This document shows positions 8,782 to 17,072 of a stretch of 64,000 nucleotides of DNA, one piece after another. The DNA lies in the NCBI RefSeq assembly GCF_035539115.1, contig NZ_DATLJA010000084.1, positions 1 to 64,000 on the forward strand, written 5' to 3'. The DNA is from Desulfitobacterium_A sp035539115 (GTDB lineage: Bacteria > Bacillota > Desulfitobacteriia > Desulfitobacteriales > Desulfitobacteriaceae). The position numbers and the translations under genes were made by a program. Each line of letters begins with the position of its first letter. Position 1 is the stretch's first letter. Below the pieces are notes generated by a model that was given only the letters and a program-made list of their open reading frames with translations, was not told where the DNA came from and did no database searches.

Positions 8782-8925
8782 TACCGCCCGGCCCTGTACA
8801 ACCTGGGAGTATGATTCAAAAGAATAATATGGAAGAAATTGATAGATTGGCTCAAAATATAAACCAATAAGGTCAATAAATTCCTCAATAGCCAATTTAG
8901 GGACCTTATTAGTTTAATTTCTCAT

Positions 8926-8957
8926 CGCCAGTGTTAACTAAACAGTTAACACTGGCG
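8926..8957. promoter_or_regulatory. 32-bp palindrome, probable enhancer-binding site upstream of the sigma-54 promoter
   Basis: A perfect inverted repeat, CGCCAGTGTTAACT / AGTTAACACTGGCG, has a 4-nt centre. GTTAAC recurs at 8933, 8945, 8957 and 8972, the first three at exact 12-bp steps. It has no T tract, so a terminator is unlikely. Its position 55-85 bp upstream of the -24 element fits a bacterial enhancer-binding protein site. The cognate activator is not in the window. Confidence 0.6.
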
Positions 8958-9011
8958 TTAACTAGTGGAAAGTTAACATGAGAAAAGAGTGCTTTTCACT
9001 AGCTCCCATAT

Positions 9012-9027
9012 TGGCATGATTTTTGCA
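9012..9027 (+). promoter_or_regulatory. sigma-54 (-24/-12) promoter
   Basis: TGGCATGATTTTTGCA matches the RpoN consensus TGGCAC-N5-TTGCA, with GG and GC at the required spacing and only one deviation in the -24 block. Transcription would start near 9038, leaving a leader of about 175 nt before the DoxX-like gene at 9216. Confidence 0.75.
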
Positions 9028-9215
9028 TTACTTTAAAGATGCTAATATCTGCAAGCTGTTATTTATCATGTAATTATTTTAATAACGTTAAACAGCAAAT
9101 CAGATATTAAGGAAAGAATGAGGAGGTATAGTTAAGAATCTAGTTTAATCATTTCCCACAGGTCTTATTGTTTATCTTATTTTGGTTTTCCTAAAGTTAA
9201 AGGAGGAGTAATATC

Positions 9216-9734
9216 ATGTCAGATTATATTAGTGAAGTAAAAGCACAATTAAAGAATTGGAAAGTAGCCCTTTTAGTGATTGTCTTTACAGTAGCAAGAA
9301 TAATTTATGGGTATAACTGGATCAAAGCTGGAGTACACAAGTTAGCATGGCTTACTGATGGAAAACTCAATTCAAAAGGATTAATTTCAGGAATGGTTGG
9401 TAATCTAGCGGGTGCCGCCAATGATCCACTTGGTATTAACAATTTTTATGGTTGGGTTGCCAATAATCTCTTCGTAAATATGATGCCTGGACTCACCGAT
9501 ATCATGGTTGTTATTTTTGAAATCGGAATTGGCGTAGTTGCGATTCTAGGATTTAAAGTATTCTGGGGCGCTTTAGTTGCAATTTTCATGAATCTGCAAT
9601 TCATGGCTGCTGGTTCCTTTAATAATTTCGGTTATATTTGGACAGACTTAGCACTATTGAAATTTGCAAAATATGCTGAACTTATTGGTTTAAGCGGATA
9701 CCTTAATTTCAAAAAAAATAAGAAATTAGTATAA
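9216..9734 (+). CDS. DoxX/DoxD-like integral membrane protein
   Basis: 172 residues with strong AAAGGAGGAG ribosome site. Four hydrophobic segments lie near residues 18-35, 75-92, 92-112 and 117-150. The first contains ARIIYGYNWIKAGVHKL, the DoxX-type motif found in small quinone-linked membrane proteins such as the DoxD subunit of thiosulfate:quinone oxidoreductase. No partner subunit is adjacent. It is monocistronic: a sigma-54 promoter with palindromic upstream site precedes it and a terminator follows at 9762. The substrate is not evident. A role in redox chemistry at the membrane is inference. Confidence 0.6.
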   Translation: MSDYISEVKAQLKNWKVALLVIVFTVARIIYGYNWIKAGVHKLAWLTDGKLNSKGLISGMVGNLAGAANDPLGINNFYGWVANNLFVNMMPGLTDIMVVIFEIGIGVVAILGFKVFWGALVAIFMNLQFMAAGSFNNFGYIWTDLALLKFAKYAELIGLSGYLNFKKNKKLV

Positions 9735-9761
9735 ATACATTCGATTTTAAACAAAAGATAA

Positions 9762-9809
9762 GAGAGAGCAACGCGGGTACATCCCGTCCGTCGCTCTCTC
9801 TCTTTTTTT
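9762..9809 (+). terminator. rho-independent terminator
   Basis: GAGAGAGC / GCTCTCTC arms with an inner CGGG/CCCG pairing, followed by a run of T. The gap up to 10038 contains only a possible promoter (TTGTGT near 9953 and TATAAT about 18 bp later) for mqnB. Confidence 0.85.
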
Positions 9810-10038
9810 AGATTCTCAGGTACTCCCCTTAAACCTAAATATAATTACTAAGATTAAGATCTAGCTCTATTATATCACCTGGTTTCATGGCTTAATCATC
9901 TCATACAAAACATGTTGAGCTTTGAGCAAGGCCGAGGGATGATTAGTTTGCCTTGTGTTAAAAAATACATTACTATAATTAGGAGCTTTAATATCAATTC
10001 CTGGGAATAATACTGAAAGCATATAGAGGGGAAATAAA

Positions 10039-10695
10039 ATGGTTTCCGATAAAAAACGCATTCTTATCATGACGGCTGTGTCAGCAGAAAAGGATGTTGT
10101 GCTGCGAGGACTGCAGCATAATCTAAATAGTGATGTCATGCTGTCGGGCGTGGGTCCCGTGGCCGCCGCAGTCAACACGGCGAAGATATTATCAACGAAG
10201 GACTATGGATTGGTAATCAGTACGGGTATCGGTGGGGGCTTTGCGGGTAGAGCTGAGATCGGTAGCCTCGTGGTAGCAGATGAAATTGTTGCTGCTGACC
10301 TGGGGGTGGAGACTCAAGAGGGGTTTAGTCCTTTGGAGGCGTTGGATTTTGGTTCCACTCGAGTTCAAGCTGATCCAAGCCTCGTAAATCGAGTGATTCA
10401 GGTCTTGCGCGCAGCGCGGCTACCAGTTAATACGGGGCCTATAATCACAGTATCTACAGCGACCGGTACGGCTGCTAGTACGGCAGAAATGTCGAGACGA
10501 GTGCCTGGGGTTGCTGCTGAGGGGATGGAGGGGTATGGTGTTGCTCTAGCAGCCTATAGTTTTGGAGTGCCTGTTTTGGAGATCCGTGCTATCTCGAATC
10601 AAGTCGGTCCACGTGACCGGAACGAGTGGCGTATGAAAGAAGCTTTTGACGTTTTGACGAAAGCTTACTCAATATTATTGGAGGGGTTACTATGA
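10039..10695 (+). CDS. mqnB: futalosine hydrolase
   Basis: 218 residues, the normal size. It is a nucleoside phosphorylase/hydrolase-fold protein with a glycine-rich VISTGIGGGFAGR strand-turn and the C-terminal EGMEGYGVALAAY motif that binds the nucleoside. The segment RAISNQVGPRDRNEW is typical for MqnB. It removes the base from futalosine (or related nucleoside) to give dehypoxanthine futalosine in the chorismate-derived menaquinone pathway. The stop overlaps the mqnD start by 4 bp (ATGA), so the two are translationally coupled. It starts at ATG behind GAGGGGA. Confidence 0.93.
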   Translation: MVSDKKRILIMTAVSAEKDVVLRGLQHNLNSDVMLSGVGPVAAAVNTAKILSTKDYGLVISTGIGGGFAGRAEIGSLVVADEIVAADLGVETQEGFSPLEALDFGSTRVQADPSLVNRVIQVLRAARLPVNTGPIITVSTATGTAASTAEMSRRVPGVAAEGMEGYGVALAAYSFGVPVLEIRAISNQVGPRDRNEWRMKEAFDVLTKAYSILLEGLL

Positions 10696-11534
10696 ATATC
10701 GCTTTTTCTCCTTGTCCTAATGACACATTTATTTTCCACGCTTGGGTACACGGTCTCATATCTGGGGCGCCGAAACTTGACGTAACTTACGCGGATATCG
10801 ATATCACGAATAGCTTAGCAGCCAGCTCCAATGGGCCGGATGTGGTAAAAATTTCGTACGCGGCACTACCCTGGGTGTTATCCGAGTATGCATTGCTCCC
10901 TTGCGGAGGCGCGTTGGGTAGAGGCTGTGGGCCATTGGTATTGACATCAAATAAAACAGATGTTGATAAGGGACCAGCAGTATTGGCTGGCCGACGAGTG
11001 GCTGTACCGAGTGAACGATCTACCGCCTACTTATTGTTTAGGCTGTGGGCAGCCCAACAGGTGCCAGGCGGCGTAGGTGAGATTGTGGTGATGCCCTTTC
11101 AAGAGATTATGCCAGCGGTCCGCGATGGGAAAATCAATGCGGGGCTTGTCATCCACGAAGCACGCTTTACTTACCCTGCGTATGGTCTAAAGCTCTTAGC
11201 CGATATGGGAAGCTGGTGGGAGTCTGATACCGGTCTACCCATTCCACTAGGGGCAATTATTGCTCGCCGATCCATGGATTTAGAGGCTATTTCTGGTTGG
11301 ATCCGAGCGTCAGTCCGATATGCCTGGGCACATCCAGAGGCATCCCAGGAATATGTACTCCAACACGCCCAAGAGTTGTCCACAAAGGTAGCAAATGCTC
11401 ATATCAATCTTTATGTCAATGAATTCTCAGAGGATTTAGGTGCAAAGGGGTATAAGGCAATTGCTGCCCTCCTGAGCCGCGCGGTACAAGAAGGGTTAGT
11501 ACCCAAGTTTGATTTAGCAGCCCTGCGTGCATAA
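10692..11534 (+). CDS. mqnD: 1,4-dihydroxy-6-naphthoate synthase
   Basis: 280 residues, normal length. The N-terminus IAFSPCPNDTFIFHAWVHGL is the family signature, and the fold is that of a periplasmic-binding protein used as an enzyme. The GRRVAVPSERSTAYLLFRLW and GLVIHEARFTYP motifs are also present. It converts cyclic dehypoxanthinyl futalosine to 1,4-dihydroxy-6-naphthoate, a late soluble step of futalosine-route menaquinone synthesis. mqnA, mqnC and mqnE are not in the window, so the pathway is split. Menaquinone would feed the anaerobic reductases encoded further along. Confidence 0.94.
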   Translation: MNIAFSPCPNDTFIFHAWVHGLISGAPKLDVTYADIDITNSLAASSNGPDVVKISYAALPWVLSEYALLPCGGALGRGCGPLVLTSNKTDVDKGPAVLAGRRVAVPSERSTAYLLFRLWAAQQVPGGVGEIVVMPFQEIMPAVRDGKINAGLVIHEARFTYPAYGLKLLADMGSWWESDTGLPIPLGAIIARRSMDLEAISGWIRASVRYAWAHPEASQEYVLQHAQELSTKVANAHINLYVNEFSEDLGAKGYKAIAALLSRAVQEGLVPKFDLAALRA

Positions 11535-11589
11535 ATCATCAAAGAAGGAGTCCGTTAAATTAAATACGGGCCCTTTTTTTATTTACATA

Positions 11590-11635
11590 AAGACCTCCTA
11601 TGATAGTTTTTACATTCTATCATAGGAGGTCTTTT
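11590..11635. terminator. bidirectional terminator between mqnD and the SASP-like gene
   Basis: 17-bp perfect arms (11590-11606 and 11617-11633) with A- and T-rich flanks serve both converging transcripts. A weaker GGGCCC-T7 motif lies at 11568-11580. Confidence 0.85.
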
Positions 11636-11685
11636 GCTTGTTCGTTTGTCAAGCGCCAGTTCATTCAGAAGGATTATACCGGCAA

Positions 11686-11910
11686 TTATCCGTTTTGATT
11701 TTGTTGACTTCCAGATTGCAGGTCACGCTGAATGTCTTGTTTAATTTTTTGAGTGTCTGAGGCTGTTCCACTAGTCATTGATGTTCCTAATGTACCTGCT
11801 TGTTGGCCTTGTTGACCTTGTTGGTTAGCAGATTGTAAGTCACGCTGAATGTCTTGTTTTATTTTTTGTGCATCCGTACCCATTTGCTTTTGATTTGGCA
11901 TATTTAACAC
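11686..11910 (-). CDS. small Gln-rich two-repeat protein, possible gamma-type spore protein
   Basis: 74 residues, ribosome site GGGAGGTG. Nearly half the protein is a duplicated block, DAQKIKQDIQRDLQS and DTQKIKQDIQRDLQS, separated by a Gln/Gly/Ser/Thr-rich spacer. This repeat design and composition recall gamma-type small acid-soluble spore proteins, which store amino acids in spores. The sequences are not closely alike, so the call is tentative. The neighbouring spoVA block supports a sporulation role. Confidence 0.5.
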   Translation of the reverse strand: MLNMPNQKQMGTDAQKIKQDIQRDLQSANQQGQQGQQAGTLGTSMTSGTASDTQKIKQDIQRDLQSGSQQNQNG

Positions 11911-12023
11911 CTCCCTACATTACTATCTCCATTGGTGTTCTTTTTATTTATAGAAATAATTAGTAATGATTTTTGCGTAATTAGCTTTTATTATAAATTA
12001 GCTTAATTTTTTTCGGCTTTACA

Positions 12024-12052
12024 GAATTACTAATCTCTTATTAGACATAATA
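12024..12052 (+). promoter_or_regulatory. candidate sigma-G (forespore) promoter of the spoVA block
   Basis: The -10 CATAATA (12046-12052) fits the sigma-G consensus CATWMTA exactly. GAATT (12024-12028) matches the -35 GHATR in four of five positions, spacer 17. It places the start point about 20 bp before the first gene. Forespore expression is what spoVA operons require. Confidence 0.65.
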
Positions 12053-12078
12053 AAGGGTGGGACAAGGAGGATGATTGT

Positions 12079-12285
12079 ATGACCGTTGCTTCTCAAGTTA
12101 AACAAACTCTGACAAGTTTGAAAGGGGCCCGTGGCACCTTGAGAGTATATAGTACTCAAACAAGAGATGAGGAAACAAGGGCGATGTTTACAGACGCACT
12201 GGAAGTAACTCACTCAATTATCGACGATCTGGAAAGCAGATTGAAGACGCTTGAATTTGAAGAACCCCAATACAAAGGGAACTAA
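12079..12285 (+). CDS. DUF1657 spore protein
   Basis: 68 residues beginning MTVASQVKQTLTSLKGARGT, the DUF1657 pattern of short helical proteins coded beside spoVA genes. AAGGAGG lies at 12065. It is the first gene behind the sigma-G-like promoter. Another DUF1657 gene closes the block at 15059, and both end in EEPQYKGN or QEPQYKQQ-like tails, so they are paralogues. The function is unknown but linked to spore properties. Confidence 0.85.
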   Translation: MTVASQVKQTLTSLKGARGTLRVYSTQTRDEETRAMFTDALEVTHSIIDDLESRLKTLEFEEPQYKGN

Positions 12286-12301
12286 AAAGGCAGGTATGCT
12301 T

Positions 12302-13159
12302 ATGCAAGAATGGGCACAAATATTTTTAAAATCAATCAGTCTATTTATAGTAGTCTGGGCAGCGACAAGGTTAATCGGCAAAAGAAATTTGAGCCAAATC
12401 AATCCTTTTAATTTTATAAGTCTGATCATAATAGCAGTTGCCGCATCATTAATGTCTTTAAATCTTATCCCCTTTCTGTATGGTTTTATCGTCTTAGTGA
12501 TCTGGGTAGCCTTCCCGATAGCTCTGGATTATCTGTCAATTAAGAGTAAAACAATGCATCAGTTAATCAATGGCAAAGAAGCCGTGTTAATAAAGCATGG
12601 CAAGGTTATGGAAGAAAATCTTCTGAGCGTACGCATGACCGGAGAAGACCTCTTAGCTCAACTTCGTTCTAAAAACGCGTTCAATATGGCTGATGTAGAA
12701 TTTGCCGTGATGGAGACAAACGGGAGTATAAGTTCTTACTTAAAATCAGACAAAAAACCAGTGACCTCACACGATCTCGGGAGAAAGGTCGCCCCCCAGG
12801 CTGAGCCGCAAACGATCGTTCTGGATGGCAACCTGTTAGAAGAACCATTGGCTTCCTTAGGACTTAATCCGCAGTGGTTAAATATTGAACTCGATAAAAT
12901 AGGAGTTGCCCTTGAGAACGTATTCCTCGCTCAAGTTGACTCATCGGGAGATTTATACCTCGACCTTTTTGACGATGCTGTACAACTCCCTCAATCAAAA
13001 GTCAAAGAGCTGCTCTATGCCACCCTGGAAAAAAGCCAGGCTGATTTTTCAACGTTTGCTCTGCAAACAGTGGATGAGGAAGCAAAGGCTATGTATTCGA
13101 AGAATTCACAGAAACTCCAAGATCTTCTCAATAAATTACAACCTTACTTATTGCATTAA
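12302..13159 (+). CDS. DUF421 (YetF-like) membrane protein with DUF1657-like tail
   Basis: I choose ATG 12302, where AAGGCAGG is correctly spaced; 12296 is the alternative. About 285 residues: two to three N-terminal membrane helices (about 10-80), the DUF421 soluble domain with GKRNLSQINPFNFI and DLLAQLRSKNAFNMADVEFA, then a helical C-terminal segment (LYATLEKSQADFSTFALQTV) resembling DUF1657. This combined protein is the second gene of mobile spoVA-2 type operons of Bacillus. Exact role in spores is unknown. Confidence 0.85.
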   Translation: MQEWAQIFLKSISLFIVVWAATRLIGKRNLSQINPFNFISLIIIAVAASLMSLNLIPFLYGFIVLVIWVAFPIALDYLSIKSKTMHQLINGKEAVLIKHGKVMEENLLSVRMTGEDLLAQLRSKNAFNMADVEFAVMETNGSISSYLKSDKKPVTSHDLGRKVAPQAEPQTIVLDGNLLEEPLASLGLNPQWLNIELDKIGVALENVFLAQVDSSGDLYLDLFDDAVQLPQSKVKELLYATLEKSQADFSTFALQTVDEEAKAMYSKNSQKLQDLLNKLQPYLLH

Positions 13160-13170
13160 GGGGTGCTATT

Positions 13171-13650
13171 ATGTCCAGCAAAAAGAAAAAGAAGCTTTCG
13201 CCTACCCAGCAGGAATACCAGAAATTCGCTCAGGAAAGAGAGCCGAAAAGACCGATTCTATTGAACTGTGTTAAAGCTTTTTTCGTGGGAGGGTTGATTT
13301 GCACTTTCGGTCAAGCGCTCCAAATGTTCTTTGTTCAGTATTTTCATTTCTCTCAAGAAGGGGCTGCGAATCCTGCAGTGGCAATTCTCATCATGATTAC
13401 TGTTTTGCTTACAGGCTTCGGTGTTTTTGACCATATTGCCCAGTTTGCCGGTGCGGGTACCGTTATTCCTATTACGGGCTTTGCCAATACTATCGCTTCA
13501 GCAGCTATTGAACATCAAACGGAAGGCTATGTTCTGGGGGTTGGAGGCAATATGTTCAAACTTGCAGGACCGGTCATTGTTTATGGCATTTTCTCGGCTT
13601 TTGTTGTTTCTATCGTCGTTGTAACTCTAAGAGCATTGGGTGTGATGTAA
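13171..13650 (+). CDS. spoVAC: stage V sporulation protein AC
   Basis: 159 residues. A charged N-terminus rich in Lys (SSKKKKKLSPTQQEYQKFAQ) precedes about four membrane helices, including the conserved VPLTG-like VIPITGFANTIASAAIEH loop. SpoVAC forms a channel in the spore inner membrane needed for dipicolinate uptake and release. It lies 11 bp after the DUF421 gene and abuts spoVAD. Confidence 0.93.
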   Translation: MSSKKKKKLSPTQQEYQKFAQEREPKRPILLNCVKAFFVGGLICTFGQALQMFFVQYFHFSQEGAANPAVAILIMITVLLTGFGVFDHIAQFAGAGTVIPITGFANTIASAAIEHQTEGYVLGVGGNMFKLAGPVIVYGIFSAFVVSIVVVTLRALGVM

Positions 13651-14655
13651 ATGTTAAAAGGTCACCAAACTTGGGTCTTTGAGTCAAAACCAACCATTAT
13701 AGCTTCAGCTGCAGTGGGGGGGCCCTATGAAGCCAAAGGCAATTTAGCAGCGGATTTTGATCTTCTCCATGGAGATATCCGACTGGGTCAAGATAGCTAT
13801 GAAAAAGCGGAACAGAAACTACAGGAGCAAGCGTGTGAGACAGCCATTAAAAAAGCCAAGATGAAGAAGGAAGATGTTCAGTTTCTATTCAGCGGGGATT
13901 TAATCAACCAGATTGTTCCCAGCAGTTTTTCGGCTCGGACTCTCTCTGTTCCTTATCTGGGGCTTTATGGGGCATGTTCTACTTCAATGGAAGGTTTGTC
14001 TCTGGCCTCCCTTTTAATCGATAGCAAATTTGCCCAGAATGCCCTAGTCTGCGCATCCAGTCATAATGCGGCTTCAGAAAAACAGTATCGATATCCAACG
14101 GAGTATGGCTCCCAAAAGCCGCCTACAGCCCAGTGGACGGTAACGGGCGCGGGTGCCGCTTTAGTTGCAGCTCAAGGTGAGGGTCCACGAGTAACCGCAT
14201 CAACGATAGGGCGTGTGATTGATATGGGCCTTACGGATCCCTTTAACATGGGTGCAGCCATGGCACCCGCAGCAGTCGATACGATTGAAGCCCATTTTAG
14301 AGATTTAGAGCGAGACCCGAGTTACTATGACCTTATTGCCACGGGTGACCTTGGAAGAGTGGGACACCGAATTGCGGGCGACTTGTTGAAAAAGCATGGA
14401 CTTAACCTCCCGGAAGAGATATTTACCGATTGCGGAGTATTGATCTACAAGGAAGATCAATCGGTTGTCTTGGCAGGAGGAAGTGGCTGTGGTTGTTGTG
14501 CAGTAACAACCTTTGGGCACTTTCTGAATCGGATGCGCAAGGGAGAGCTAAGAAAGATTTTAGTCATTGCCACAGGCGCTTTACTCTCTCCGATGTCTTA
14601 CCAACAGAAAGAAAGTATCCCTTGTATTGCTCATGCCGTAAGCATTGAGATCTAG
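13651..14655 (+). CDS. spoVAD: stage V sporulation protein AD
   Basis: 334 residues, thiolase-like fold. It starts at the ATG directly after the spoVAC stop. Motifs seen: TWVFESKPTIIASAAVGGP at the start, YLGLYGACSTSMEGLSLAS with the thiolase-position Cys, and SHNAASEKQYRYPTEYGSQ. SpoVAD is the cytoplasmic-face subunit that binds dipicolinic acid during spore filling. Confidence 0.95.
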   Translation: MLKGHQTWVFESKPTIIASAAVGGPYEAKGNLAADFDLLHGDIRLGQDSYEKAEQKLQEQACETAIKKAKMKKEDVQFLFSGDLINQIVPSSFSARTLSVPYLGLYGACSTSMEGLSLASLLIDSKFAQNALVCASSHNAASEKQYRYPTEYGSQKPPTAQWTVTGAGAALVAAQGEGPRVTASTIGRVIDMGLTDPFNMGAAMAPAAVDTIEAHFRDLERDPSYYDLIATGDLGRVGHRIAGDLLKKHGLNLPEEIFTDCGVLIYKEDQSVVLAGGSGCGCCAVTTFGHFLNRMRKGELRKILVIATGALLSPMSYQQKESIPCIAHAVSIEI

Positions 14656-14671
14656 AGGAGATGGTTTTCAA

Positions 14672-15025
14672 ATGGAAAAGTTTATCTGGGCTTTTATCAT
14701 AGGCGGTTTGATTTGTGTCATTGGACAGTTACTACTCGATGGGCTAAAACTAACTCCAGCCCATACGACCTGTACCTTAGTCGTTGTAGGAGCGATTCTT
14801 GGCGGTTTAGGCCTTTATGACCCCCTTGTTAAGTTTGCCGGGGCTGGAGCCTCGGTACCTATCAGTAGCTTTGGCAATTCCTTAGTCAAGGGTGCTTTGA
14901 AGGAATTTGAAGCTTCAGGTCCGATCGGGGTTTTTACCGGTATCTTTCAGATTACAAGTGCCGGTATTTCTTCGGCAATCATTTTTGGTTTCCTGGGGGC
15001 GCTTATATTCAAGCCTAAAGGTTAA
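14672..15025 (+). CDS. spoVAE: stage V sporulation protein AE
   Basis: I choose ATG 14672 with AGAGGAGA upstream; the earlier frame start at 14645 lies inside spoVAD. 117 residues, three to four membrane helices, with ICVIGQLLLDGLKLTPAH and FAGAGASVPISSFGNSLVKG as in SpoVAEb. It is a membrane partner of SpoVAC and SpoVAD in dipicolinate transport. Confidence 0.93.
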   Translation: MEKFIWAFIIGGLICVIGQLLLDGLKLTPAHTTCTLVVVGAILGGLGLYDPLVKFAGAGASVPISSFGNSLVKGALKEFEASGPIGVFTGIFQITSAGISSAIIFGFLGALIFKPKG

Positions 15026-15058
15026 ACTCTGAATGACTCTACGAGGGGAGGTGAAAAA

Positions 15059-15265
15059 ATGACCGTTGGAACACAAATGGAACAGGCTATCGCCACTGTC
15101 CAAAGCGCAGCTGCATCGATGAAGACTTTTTCTTTAGAAACTCAGGATCAGCAGGCTAAACAAACCTTTGAGCAACTCGCCCAAACTTTTGATTCTGCAC
15201 TTAATCAGTTACAAGGAAGAGAGCAGTATGTTCAAGCTCAGGAACCCCAGTACAAACAACAATAA
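15059..15265 (+). CDS. DUF1657 spore protein, second copy
   Basis: 68 residues, beginning MTVGTQMEQAIATVQSAAAS, with good GGGAGGTG site. It is paralogous to the gene at 12079 and closes the spore block before the terminator at 15304. Gene order across 12079-15265 matches mobile spoVA-2 operons apart from the second DUF421 gene, which is missing here. Confidence 0.85.
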   Translation: MTVGTQMEQAIATVQSAAASMKTFSLETQDQQAKQTFEQLAQTFDSALNQLQGREQYVQAQEPQYKQQ

Positions 15266-15303
15266 TTTTTGTCCTTTGTCTAAATAAGTAGACAACAAAA
15301 GGA

Positions 15304-15350
15304 GGAAAAGAGGGAATCTCATAAGTCTGAGATTCTTCTTTTCCTTTTAG
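15304..15350 (+). terminator. terminator of the spoVA block
   Basis: GGAAAAGAGGGAATCTCA pairs with TGAGATTCTTCTTTTCC across a 6-nt loop, one bulge, then T-rich. The gap 15351-15545 shows no further feature. Confidence 0.8.
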
Positions 15351-15545
15351 TCTTTTATATATTTGATTTCAAAATTTTTTGTCTAATGAGTATAAACGGT
15401 TGTGTTTTGACACATAGCAATATATTACTCTTACTCGTCTTGTTTTATTCAGTTCAGTTGATGTAATAAATGAGGTCTATTAGAGCCAACTTGTTCTTTA
15501 CATAAAACATCTCAAGGCATATACTGTTTCTATAAATTAAATAAT

Positions 15546-15640
15546 TGCGTGCTAGGGGTGCCCTTCTGGGGCTGAGAAAGAGACAACTCTTATCCCTTTG
15601 AACCTGATCTGGTTAGAACCAGCGTAGGGAAGCCAAAGTT
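15546..15640 (+). promoter_or_regulatory. TPP riboswitch (THI element)
   Basis: The characteristic segments are all present: GGGGTGC...GGGGCTGAGA at the 5' arm, CCCTTTGAACCTGATCTGG in the core, and GTTAGAACCAGCGTAGGGAA at the 3' side. The expression platform is a terminator at 15673. Binding of thiamine diphosphate should terminate transcription before thiC. Confidence 0.97.
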
Positions 15641-15672
15641 TCTGATGTTCTATGAAGAACTTCAGCGCTATT

Positions 15673-15702
15673 AACAGCTTACCTGCGGTAAGCTGTTTTT
15701 TG
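15673..15702 (+). terminator. terminator of the TPP riboswitch
   Basis: AACAGCTTACC / GGTAAGCTGTT with a 2-nt loop (CT-GC) and T6. It lies between the aptamer and thiC and is the OFF-state structure. Confidence 0.9.
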
Positions 15703-15764
15703 ACGTAAGGATGCCTAGCAAGCGTTAAAGAAATTTAAAGTATTAATGAGGAGATGGAAACATC

Positions 15765-17048
15765 ATGGCAACACAAATGGAGGCTGCGAAACGCGGAGAG
15801 ATCACGGAAGCGATGCAAGTGGTAGCTCGTAAGGAAAATTTATCGGCAGAGGAGATCAGGGCAAGAGTAGCCGCTGGAACAGTCGTGATTCCTAAAAATC
15901 AGCATCACCACAGTATCGATCCAGAGGGAGTAGGCCAAGGACTAAAAACAAAGATCAATGTAAATTTGGGAATTTCCAAGGACTGTGCCAATATGGATAA
16001 CGAGTTGGATAAAGTTCGTAAAGCCTTGGAAATGAAAGCCGAAGCCATTATGGACCTGAGTAACTATGGTAAAACGGCTTTGTTTCGGGAGAAGCTGATT
16101 GAAATGTCCCCAGCCATGATTGGAACCGTACCGATGTATGATGCAATTGGCTATTTAGGTAAGAAACTTGAGGATATTACGCCTCAAGAATTTTTAGCAG
16201 TAGTTGAAAAACATGCTCAGGATGGCGTCGATTTTATGACGATTCATGCGGGCCTTAATCGCCAAACGGTGGAGCACTTTAAACGGACTTCCCGGGTAAC
16301 CAATATCGTGTCACGAGGCGGCTCCTTACTCTATGCCTGGATGGAACTGAACCAGGCCGAAAACCCTTTTTATGAGTATTTTGACGAGGTACTGAATATT
16401 TGTGCGGAACACGATGTAACTCTAAGTTTAGGAGATGCCTGTCGGCCGGGCAGCATTACAGACGCGACGGATGCTTCCCAAGTTGAAGAGTTGATCGTCC
16501 TCGGAGAGTTAACCCAAAGAGCTTGGGACCGGAATGTGCAAGTTATGATTGAAGGGGCAGGACATATGGCTTTAAACGAAATCCAAGCTAATGTATTATT
16601 AGAGAAAAAACTTTGTCATGGAGCTCCATTCTATGTCTTAGGCCCCTTAGTAACGGACGTAGCCCCAGGCTATGATCATATTACGAGTGCTATTGGAGGG
16701 GCAATTGCTGGGGCAGCAGGGGCCGACTTCCTCTGTTATGTAACTCCAGCCGAGCATCTGCGTCTGCCAACGCAAGAAGATATGAGAGAAGGGATCATTG
16801 CTGCCAAGATTGCGGCTCATGCTGCCGATCTCGCCAAAGGCGTTCCTGGAGCCGCCGAATGGGATAGGGCGATGAGTACAGCCAGGCAAGCCTTAGATTG
16901 GCCTAAAATGTTCGATCTAGCAATCGATAGTGAGAAGGCTGAACGTTATCGGCGAGAATCTTCTCCGACACTTGATGACAGTTGCACAATGTGTGGGGAA
17001 ATGTGTTCAATGCGTCTTATGAATAAATTTGTAACCAAAAAGAAGTAA
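15765..17048 (+). CDS. thiC: phosphomethylpyrimidine synthase
   Basis: 427 residues, typical for the short bacterial form. It is a radical-SAM enzyme converting aminoimidazole ribotide to hydroxymethylpyrimidine phosphate for thiamine. Visible motifs are GVDFMTIHAGLNRQ, LSLGDACRPGSITDATD, VMIEGAGHMALNEI and, at the C-terminus, the unusual CX2CX4C cluster motif in CTMCGEMC. It is a single-gene unit under the TPP riboswitch, with its own terminator downstream at 17073. No other thi gene is adjacent. Confidence 0.97.
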   Translation: MATQMEAAKRGEITEAMQVVARKENLSAEEIRARVAAGTVVIPKNQHHHSIDPEGVGQGLKTKINVNLGISKDCANMDNELDKVRKALEMKAEAIMDLSNYGKTALFREKLIEMSPAMIGTVPMYDAIGYLGKKLEDITPQEFLAVVEKHAQDGVDFMTIHAGLNRQTVEHFKRTSRVTNIVSRGGSLLYAWMELNQAENPFYEYFDEVLNICAEHDVTLSLGDACRPGSITDATDASQVEELIVLGELTQRAWDRNVQVMIEGAGHMALNEIQANVLLEKKLCHGAPFYVLGPLVTDVAPGYDHITSAIGGAIAGAAGADFLCYVTPAEHLRLPTQEDMREGIIAAKIAAHAADLAKGVPGAAEWDRAMSTARQALDWPKMFDLAIDSEKAERYRRESSPTLDDSCTMCGEMCSMRLMNKFVTKKK

Positions 17049-17072
17049 GACTAGTCCCCATTCGGAGTATAG

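Noticed and set aside
8602..8895. Minus-strand frame of 97 codons
   Set aside because: It overlaps the 3' end of the 7945 gene and the DUF2680 relic on the other strand and shows no recognisable motif.
8926..8957. Rho-independent terminator
   Set aside because: The palindrome lacks a T tract and sits at enhancer distance from a sigma-54 promoter.
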